A program made the position numbers and the translations under genes. DNA of 64,000 nucleotides from Diphasiastrum complanatum (lineage: Eukaryota > Streptophyta > Lycopodiopsida > Lycopodiales > Lycopodiaceae): assembly GCA_029204225.1 (NCBI GenBank), contig CM055095.1, positions 61,003,066-61,067,065 of the forward strand, in the 5' to 3' direction. Within the stretch, counting starts at the first letter, position 1. Every line of letters starts with the position of its first letter. Below are positions 39,101-49,100 of this stretch, piece by piece. The notes beneath the pieces were generated by a model, which did no database searches, was not told the DNA's origin, and was given only the letters and a program-made list of their open reading frames with translations.

Positions 39101-42100
39101 ACCTCACATATATCCAAGTAGAGGAGAGGCGTAAGGCCTTTCAGGCAGCCCGTGAGTCTGGCAGATGAGTCATTTACCGAGATGGACGAGTGCGTTTTCT
39201 TAACAGCGCACCTAGCAGCTCCCAGTGCTAGGGATTTGGGGTCCCCGGGTTCGGGAGTGCCCCGGGGCCCCACCCACACCATCTCCGGATTGGAGTATGG
39301 AATTGTGATGGTTTACACTCATCCTCCATTGTTGGCGACTTGATCGATTTCATCACTGACAGGGATTTGCTGCTCTTTATGGAGACTCATGAGAGTCAGG
39401 AGAGAGGATTACCTATTTTTCCAGGATACAGATGGGATTCCGTGTACAGACTTGAGACTAGATCAGCTAGCGGTCGTGGATCCGGAGGTGTTGCATGTTT
39501 ATACAGAGAGTCTCTTCATCCGAGCATTGAGTTCATCAGACACGACGAGCATGCACGATATATATGGATTCATATTACTGGGCAGGATATTGGGTTGGAC
39601 AGGGACCTCTTTGTGGCGGCCTGTTATTTTCCTCCAGAGTCTTCGTCCTTTGCTGAGGGCACAGGTTCACCCTACCTTGATTTATCGCCTGATATTATCA
39701 GATTCGCAGAGCGGGGGCATATTCTCCTCACTGGATATTTTAACGCCCGAACCTCTTCACGACAGTCTGAGTTCTATGACATCACCGACCAGCTCCGCGT
39801 TCATGCCCTTGACAGCGATGATATGGGAGTTACCAGGATTTCAGAGGACAGCTTGGGACCTACTACCCCTTACGGTGAGCATTTATTGCAGTTTGGAGAG
39901 GCCCATGAGTTAGCCATTTACAATGGCCTAACTTGTTGGCCAAAATCTGGCAGTTATACTTGTCACCCTCACAGTGGTGGACATAGTGTTGTGGATTATC
40001 TCATGGGATCACCATCTTCCATACCTCTCATCTTTGATTTTCATGTATCTCCCACCACTCTCTCTGATCATTCCTTTCTCTCCTTCGCTATCGGCCGCCT
40101 CCCACCTCCCCAGCCATCCTCACACCCCCTGCTTACACGGGCACCCAAGTATACATTCAGTTCTCTCTTTACACCAGTTTACCAGAAGTTCCTAACCTCA
40201 TTGCTCCATTCCTTCCCTCGCGATAGTACAATCGAGACTCAAGCTACCTTTCTAAGCACTTCTCTTCATACCGCTGCTTCCCTTGCTTTTCCCCATAAAA
40301 GCAGAGGCACCCGCTCCTCATCGATACGACCCCCACATCCCCCGTGGTATGATGCTGAATGTCGCTCTCTTCGTCAGCTTGTCACCCATGCCCGCACTCA
40401 CGATCCTCATCTCCTCCACTCCGCCAGGCGCTCTTACCGTCGCACACTCCGCCGAAAAAAGCGTATATATGATGACTCCAAAGGAACGCGTCTTGTTGAT
40501 CTTCTCTTCAGTTCCTCTTCAGGCGCCTTTTGGCGTGAGTTTATCCCTCGTGCTCCACCACCCCTCCTGGATGACCTTCACATATGGACCAAATACGCTA
40601 CCAAACTATATACCATACCCACTGACGCACCCATCTCTATCTCCCCACGCCCCTCTGAGTTCACCCTCTTCACATCTGACATGGTACTTATGGCCTTCAA
40701 GAGAATGAAGTCCCATAAAGCAAGAGATATCGAAGACCTTGAATCTGAACTCCTAACCCATGCTTCCGACCTCCTTGCTCCCACTCTAGCCACTCTCCTC
40801 AATTCCGCCGTTGTCTCTGGTTTCCCCTCATCCTGGTGCACCAACATCATCCACCCTATTCATAAAAATGGTGATCCCATGATTCCTGGTAATTACCGCA
40901 CCATCATGATCGGACATGTTCTCACGAAGCTCTATGGTACCATACTCCAGTCTGCAGTGAGTTCAGAGGCGGAAGCTTGGAGATTACATGCATTGGGGCA
41001 GGCAGGTTTCCGATCTCATACTGACCATATTTTTACACTTCGAGCCTTCATCGAGGAAGCTAAGTACAGGAAAGAGAGGGTTTACTGCTGTTTTGTAGAT
41101 TTCAGGAAGGCCTTCGATTCTGTACCAGGCTCCCTGCTCATTCAGAGACTTCGTGACCTTGGTTTCTCCACAGATATTGTTTTAGCAGTGATGGCTCTTT
41201 ATGAGAAGGTCTTGGGATGTTTCCGACACAGCAGTGGCTTATCTGAGCACATTTGGAGCACCATTGGGGTGAAACAGGGGTGCTCTCTTTCACTGGTTCT
41301 CTTTGGATTGTATATTGATGAGTTAGAGCGAGTCATCTCACAGTGTGGCAGGGGTGGCTGTAGACTTGGCACCATTCTGATTGCTATTCTCCTTTATGCG
41401 GGTGATGTAGTACTAGTATCCCCGACCAGAGAGGGTTTGCAGAGGCAGCTGGATTGTTTACAGGGATTTTGTTCCAGATGGGGGTTGGGGGTGAACACTG
41501 CGAAGACCAAGGTTATGGTCTTCAACACTTCTCGAGCCTTCATGCAACGCCAAGAGCTCATCCTAGATGGACAGGCCTTAGAGGTAGTTTCCTCTTATAC
41601 CTATTTGGGGATACTCTTCTTTGGTCCTACCTTCAGCATGCGGCAAGCTGCCACCACCCGACTTGGGAAGGGGCATTCCTCTCTTGTTCAGCTTGAGCGG
41701 TTCTGTTTCAGGAAGCTCATCTGAGATGTTCGCAGTAAGTGTAGACTCTTTGATACTATTGTCACCCCCACAACCTTATATGCAGCAGAGACATGGTGCA
41801 CCGGCCTCCCTTCATCACATTGGGCCAGCATTTCACGATTGCAGACCACCATGTTAGCCCCTATGATTCAGGCGAAGCCCTCGGTTCCACATGAGATCCT
41901 TCTTGCAGAGTTTGTCGTTCCACCCATTCAGATATATGCCGTGTTCCAACTTATCACATACATTCAGAGAATCCAGGCTCTGCCCGATGAGGATATGAGA
42001 TATACACAGACAGCACTTGTCTCCTCACACTTTCTTCATGACCAGGGCTATCGACTATCGTGGTTCTCTCAGGCATCCCATTTCCTCCTTGAGTCATTTG

Positions 42101-43091
42101 GTATCTCCATTACAGAGCTCCCCTCAGGTACTCATCAGTATATCAGGCGCATCTTATATGGGCATATCTAGACCGTACTTGGGGGCGACAGCTTGGGGTG
42201 AAACCCGGCTACTACTGGACTCATTTTATTGAGCTTGACATAGCAGGGTTCCCAGTCTTACCGCATTATTTGGACTCGAGACTATCACATTGCCTCAGAT
42301 TTACATTGGGACAGCTCCGTGTATCATCACATCAGTTGGCTATTGAGACTGATGGATTCCAGGGTACCCCGAGAGAGGAGAGGATTTGCCAGTTATGCTC
42401 TTTAGAGGAGGTGGAGTCAGAGGAGCACTTTATCTTTAGGTGCCCGGTATATTACGAGATCAGAGGGAGATACCACTATTTGTTCCGAGACACACCTGTC
42501 ACCTTACGATCGCTCATAGCTTATGAGGATTCCTGATGCGCGGCACTCATGATACGAGAGATGTTTATACTACGACAAGATTTGTATCAGACAGCCCAGC
42601 CGAGTCAGGTTTCTCAGCCTCAGATCACTTCTTTCTTCTCCAGGAGGAGAGGACGTTTTGATGACAGTGACAATGATGATGATGACCTACTTGCCCACAG
42701 AGACCAGAGACAGCGTCCCACACATACCCATGTTGCAGCACGAGCTACTCGACCTATCACGAGGAGACCTCTTCATCCTCTCAGACGACGTCAGAGACCA
42801 CCAGTGGCCCTTCATGCCACAGGCCGTATTACATCCTTCTATATCATCAGCACCAACAGGACAGGACTAGATGATAGCGTCATATCTCACTCATGACTGT
42901 TAGCAGTATACATGCTCCCACGTGTTTCTAATAGCATCACATCTATTTCAGTTTATAGCTTTAGCTCTAGATTGCTACTTTTGTTACTGTTTTGGAGACG
43001 TTTCATACGCTCCTATGGTTACCACATACTTGACATGTACATTTACTAGTCTTATATGCCTTTTGGCATGGAAAAGACATTAATAAAGCTT

Positions 43092-43129
<38 letters not shown>

Positions 43130-46100
43130 CTGATGGCGATCTGTCTGATGGCAATCTAGCAGCGATGGCTGCCTGGCTGCCTACCCCAGATCCTTCCTGC
43201 TCCAGCGGAATCTACCAACGGATCTTCTCCAGCCCTCTTGCACCCAGCTGTTCGCTGGCTCCATCACTAGCTGCTGACTGTCGCTGGCTCCATCGCTAGC
43301 CTTCACGCTCAGATCTACTCAGCCATATGTTGCCTACTTCTGCATGGCCAAGAAAGGCAATACTAAGGGGGGGCCTTCAGCTCCCTCCCCACGTACCTCT
43401 GCCTGCTCAGACTGCTGAGCAGGTATTATCTCTAACTGAGCAGCTGCTGCTGGCACAACCAGCAAGGATGCATGTGGATTTTCCTACCTCCACTCCAGAT
43501 CTGGCTACAGCCATTCAAACTGTTAGGGACCCAACTCCCATGGGTCCCAAACCCAAACTTGAGACTGGACGATGACTGGGCCTGTAGACTTGACCGGTGA
43601 CTCGTGAACCTGCATGGTTGCCACTTGTCTTTATCTAGGTGTGCACATGGCTTGGAGTCTCTCTCCTTGAAAGTATACAAGGGTAGGAGGACTCATTTGC
43701 CATCCATTCTATCTACCTAGGAGAAGGTGGATGGAGAGCGTGTGCAGGAGCCAGGATGACTGCTAGCTTGAGGCAGGAGATGGCTGAGAGCCTAGGCAGT
43801 GAGATATGGGACACTATCTAGGATGGAGGTCGGATCCCGCTTGATACGGTCACAGGCCAGGCCACGGAGGGTGGACCCGGATTAGGTCCTATGGCGGGGT
43901 GGAACATGAATCGTTCGGTCTCTTGTGGTTAACCGGCACCTGGAGGTTTGCAGTACGTAGACAGAGCCACTGCATGACGAAAGCAGGTGTGTTGATCCAT
44001 AGTTGATTTCTTGTAAGTTTCGAATCATTTGACGGAATTCAATTTGGGCAAAAATTGTGTTTTTTATGCACTTTTTCATTTCCTTCCTGCTGTTTTTCGA
44101 TTTTTTAATGGATTTTAAAAGAAAAAACAGTTTTGGACCCAGCTGAACCCTGCCACGTGGCACTGTGCAGGACTGGACAGGTGGCAGACTGCTGCGGATC
44201 CCAGTTCCGCTCAGTTTCAGAGTAGTGGACTGCTATTCCGCGGACCACCCACATTTTTTTTATAAAAAAAAAGTGATTATCTTTCTAGTCCTGCTGACCT
44301 GCAGCGAAGATGGGTCTGTCCGCAGGCAGAGGAGAGACAAAACCAGTGATGATGGGGGGTGAAGGCTGGCAGGTGGCCAGGTGAAATAGGTGGAGGCCTA
44401 GGTGGCAAGGTAACACCACATGGCAGGTGTGGATCAAGCATGGAGAGGGAGGCATGCCTCTCCTATGCTAGATTTCATGAGAAGAGGAGGTGGAGGTGGG
44501 TGGTACATCCCTCTCTTTGCTATCTCTTATTCCTTATGGCAGCCATGGACAATACCATTTGGACTATGAAGAGCCAGCAAGATTAGACTTGTATCTACCT
44601 TCCTTGAGTTGCTTTTGATCTCTTTCAACTCTCTCTTTCTTAATTCACCTCTCTTGCTCTTGAGATATGGATCCTAATCCTACCACACAGCCTATGTCTC
44701 CTGCTCATGAGGTAACGACATCTACCTCTACCATGAATTCCGATGCTTTGTTGCTTGCAATTAACAATCTACAGCAACAGATTGTTGACTTGCAATCGAA
44801 ACATTCTTGGGATCAGCATGGAGTTCACGAAGTTAAGGCAGCTATTGCATCAACCCTTGTTCACCCCTGAGATTTTTGTTGGGGAAAAGAAGGATAGACC
44901 CCCGGAGGTGGTCTTGTCGTGGATCGATCGATGGATTATGTCTCGAAGAAATGTCTGAAGAAACGGAAAGCTAAAGGGGCATCTTTTAAGACGCCAAGTA
45001 ACTCTAGCATATCTAGTGTAGATCTTTCCTTTGCTGGTAATTCTGTGTGTGAGCATTGTTGTTTTAACACGGCTGTTTTTGGTCCTCATGACCTCATTCA
45101 CATGAAGAGGGTTGTGGGTGGCCAAGTCGTAACAATTTTATTTGATGATGGTTCCACACAATTTTATTAACGCTAATTCGTTGCAGAAGCTAAGGGTGGA
45201 AACAAGGCAAAGTGACCACCGATACACAGTGAAGCTGGCAATAGGAGCGAAAAGCCAATTTTGGGACCAGATAGACAAGTTTGGGACGATTCAATTACAA
45301 GCCTATAAGGATAAATTAGACTTTCACATTATGAATCTAGATAGGGTAGACGTAATACTTGGAAAGGAGTGGTTCTATGAGAGGAACAAGTCTATGAAGA
45401 AAAACTATGTAACTCACAGCTTGTCGTTCTTGCATAACGGCTCACTCATAGAATTAAATGGAAATGTTGATATTTCTACTCCGTATATGCTTTCTGCTTT
45501 AGAAACAGTTAAATGTATGGACGTTGTGGATTGTAATTCTTACTTATGTTGGTTAAAAGATTTTACCTGTAATTTGCAATTTTACAATCTCCAAATGGAA
45601 TTAATGTCTAATAACCAAAAGCAAGAAAATTCACCAGAAGGTGAAATCTTTAACGATGTGTTTCCTGAGCAGCTTCCTGAGGGTCTTCCCCGCTCTAAGG
45701 GGTGTGGACCATGGTAAGGAGGTACTAAAGACTAGAAAATGTCCTAAGTTATCACCTCGTTATGCAGGTCCATTCCGTATAGTAAGGAAACTCCATTGGA
45801 ATGCTTATCAGCTGGAACTTCCTCAAGGTGTTTAAGGTACATCCCGTTTTTCACATTAATCGTTTAAAAGAACGACTTGGCGAAAAGGATGGCTTGATAC
45901 TTCAAGAGGACTTAGTTCAGCTTGAGGACCTGACATCCTTTGTACCTACGGAACCACAGGCCACTGTTGATGTACGTCAACGTGGGAGAAACCAGCACGT
46001 AACTAAGTACTTGGTTCGTTGGAAAGGAAGATACTTGGGAAAAAGAACATGACCTTAGACTGAGGTTCCCAGATTTTCTTCCTTAGATAAGGAATTTTTT

Positions 46101-49100
46101 AAGGAGAAGGGAATGTTAGGGACCCAACTCCCATGGGTCCCCAACCCAAACTTGAGACTGGACAATGATTGGGCCTGTAGACTTGATTGATGACTCGTGA
46201 ACCTGCATGGTTGCCACGTGTCATGATCTAGGTGTTAGGTGTGCACATGGCTTGGAGTCTCTCTCCTTGGAAGTATACACTGGGTTGAAGGACTCATTTG
46301 CCATCCATTCTATCTACCTAGGAGGAGGTGGATGGAGAGCATGTGCAAGGCCAGGATGAGTGCTAGCTTGAGGTAGGAGATGGCTGAGAGCCTAGGCAGT
46401 GGTATGGGACACTATCTAGGATGGAGGTCGGATCCCGCTTGATACGGTCACAGGTCAGGCACGGAGGGTGGACCCGGATTAGGTCCTATGGCGGGGTGGA
46501 ACATGAATCATTCGGTCTCTTGTGGTTAACCGGCACCTGGAGGTTTGCAGTAAGTAGAGTTATAACACAAACCCTATTTTGGATCTTAAGGAACCCAATA
46601 ATCCTCTCCCGTTAACCCCCAAGCACGATCAAGATTCGATACCTCCATCACTCTCTTTAGTGGTCTTTGCACGAACTACAAATATTCAGCTTCTTGCCAG
46701 CCACCGAAAAGAGATGGACTCCCATCGTGAAAGGTTCTATCAGTGCAATCACACTTTCAATGGACAGATGCATCAATTGAAGAACTTAGACGGGAAATTA
46801 CGACCATCGAATCTACAGCATCCTCCCAAGTAGCTACTTTGACTACGATCTAACAACTTGAAAACAAAGTGGAGCAGCACCATACGGCTGTCCAATCTTG
46901 GGCAGAGGTTCTCAAAGGTCCAGGTGAAGCGGACGCTCCAGTTTCCTTCATCATTGCTACACTTACTGAGAGCCGGTTGCGAGAGCAAAAGGCTCTTAAT
47001 GTTCATGTCATAGGCATCCCGGATTCCCAGGATGCCTTAAGGAAGCCAAGGAATTTTTGGAAACTAATCTCCAACAACACGACCATGGTCTAGACTCAGC
47101 TTGGCGTACCAAGAAAGATGCTATCACTCTTGTCCTGCGCTTCACTTCGTTGGAGTCTAGGAGTGAGGTTCTACGTCAAAGACATAAGCTAAAAGATACC
47201 AAGATCTTCCTGGATGAATATCTCACATTTTTGTCCAAGTTGGGGAAAGAAAAAAGGCTCTGCAGAATGCAATGGATACACGGAGACGCTTAATATATAT
47301 AGAGACGGCAATATCCATTTTGTTGACACTAAACCTTTAGTTGAAACTAAATAGATATGTGTCATAATGATATCTGGGATTGATCAGAGTTAGAGTCAGA
47401 GGTAGAGAATTGAAGAGATGTCCAGTTGAGCCTGTAAATGGTCTACGTACCATATAATCCTGGCCATTAATCTCTTCTTAGTCAGATCTATTTAGTGTTG
47501 TTGGTTGACAACATCGATCCGTCTCGTTTCCATTTCTTTGATGTATTGTTCAGTCTTATATGCCTTATGGCATGGAAAGAAATTCAATAAAGCTTTCTTT
47601 CTTTCTTTCTCTCTCTCGCCCTTGGCAAGTTAAACTTTTAGTGTTACCTTCAATCTCTTTAGCCTTTTCGAGCTGATAGAAATAGAACGATATCTAGTTC
47701 TCAACTCTCATTTATCAACTTACCATCTTTCAATTCTCCATCAGTGGATCCCCCCAACAATAGCCACAATTACGAATTATGCATAGCAATGAAACTATTT
47801 GCATATAAACGAAGGCTTGTGGCGCATTAGTACTTGTTATGCTTAATTTTCCATCAGTGATTCCCCAAAAGGAGCATTGACTATGTCTTCTTCATAGTGA
47901 TTCATGCAGCCATCGCCATTTTTGCAAAAAGCCGAAACTTACAAAGCAAACAAAGAAAATGAAGGACGATACAAAAACAAAGATGAAAAATTTGCCGATG
48001 ATTGTACTGTATGCACAGGTTTGTTTTGTTCGTTGACTCCTACTCAATCTAGAGTTTAAAAAAAGGACAACAAAAAAACATGGCACGTACTATAAATAAA
48101 TAAAAATTCAGGGTCCATTCCAAAACGAGCAACTATGCTATAGTCATGTAAATGATAAAGATTGAAAACATGTCATGGCAATTCATCACGGCCGTGCCTA
48201 CAACTAGCAGACAAAAAATTAACTAGGAATCAAAGAAAAGGTTGAACAACCTGATCCATGTGAACTAGTTAGCTAATTATTTCTAGAATTCATAGTGTTT
48301 TTGTTGCACGATTCCAACACACAAATAATGACAAAGAAAACAAGAGCGTGATATGAAAAATGCAACCATCCTACACATGCCCTGGAGCTTGCATGAATGT
48401 TAACCAAATACCATTTTCTTGAAGAAGAAATTCAATTGTGTCATCTCACATGAACCTTGACACAAGATCAAAGCATAACCACTAACAATTTGCTATAGGA
48501 CGGCCAAACCCGAACTTGAAATTCATGCATCATCATCCTTTATGGAATCAGAAATTGTCTTTCACAAGTCCTACAGGAAGGAGCAACGTTTGTAGCTTAC
48601 CATTCCATCTTTCCATCTTATGGATGTGCCTGAGACTGATGTTGTGCCTTCATCTGAAAACCGGAAGATCTTTATGAGTTTGGTATCTTCAAAGTAAGGA
48701 TTTGGTCGAAAATTCTGCATGAAAATGTTTGGCATTAGAAGCATGCCCCACACAACACAATATTCATAAAGAAAACGCACATATCTAAGGTAAAGATCTC
48801 AACAAAGAAGCTATTGAAGTGAAGAAACATACAAATGTGATGCTGTAACCTGATTTGACATCCTTAAAATCCTCTACATCCAAAGACAGCAGATGCTTGA
48901 AGACCTGAAATGGGACATAAATCCGAATTAGTCAGAACCAACACTTAACAAGAAGATAAATCGCCTACGTTCTGCAAAAGCTTCCTTTGATTTCCCGCAT
49001 CTAACGAGATGCTGATTGCACAGTTTAGCACTGCAGCGGATGAAGAAAATAGCAGTATCGGCACGGTCTGGATAAAACAATTTAGCCACAAAGACATTCC

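Larger units (their letters stand above)
37850..43127 (+). mobile_element. LINE copy A, L2/CR1-like organisation
   Basis: A non-LTR element with ORF1 (proline-rich start, coiled coil, conserved C-terminal domain), ORF2 (endonuclease, RT, CCHC finger), and a 3' end made of a small stem-loop (ATGCC-TTTT-GGCAT, 43056-43069), AATAAAGC and a CT-rich simple repeat (43082-43127) instead of poly(A). The RT text ([42 protein letters not shown]) resembles L2/CR1/jockey-type LINEs more than plant L1. The 5' edge is set near a CT-run before ATG 37885 and is approximate. No target duplication was found. It lies in NRP intron 5, opposite to the gene. Confidence 0.75.
43521..46567 (+). mobile_element. Ty3/gypsy chromovirus, nested in LINE copy B
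   Basis: LTRs (43521 to about 43975, 46114-46567) start TGTTAGGGACCC. CAAAC precedes the first (43516-43520) and follows the second (46568-46572): an exact 5-bp target duplication. A purine tract AAGGAGAAGGGA abuts the 3' LTR. The 5' LTR end is damaged: after CAGTACGTAG the text jumps to ACAGAGCCACTG, as if a primer site of TGGTATCAGAGCC type had lost its first half. The interior has a short gag, protease and the end of pol; RT, RNase H and most of integrase are deleted. Confidence 0.87.
43128..47616 (+). mobile_element. LINE copy B, ORF2-less, split by a gypsy insertion
   Basis: It begins directly after the CT tail of copy A. The left part (43128-43520) contains a start-like [14 protein letters not shown] (about 43344) and a Leu/Ala-rich stretch. 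The right part (46568-47616) continues with ORF1 sequence and then goes straight to the shared 3' end, with no ORF2. Without the gypsy it is only about 1.4 kb. Its tail is stem-loop ATGCC-TTAT-GGCAT (47560-47573), AATAAAGC and CTTTCTTTC repeats. It looks like a short non-autonomous derivative mobilised by the 3' end. Confidence 0.72.
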
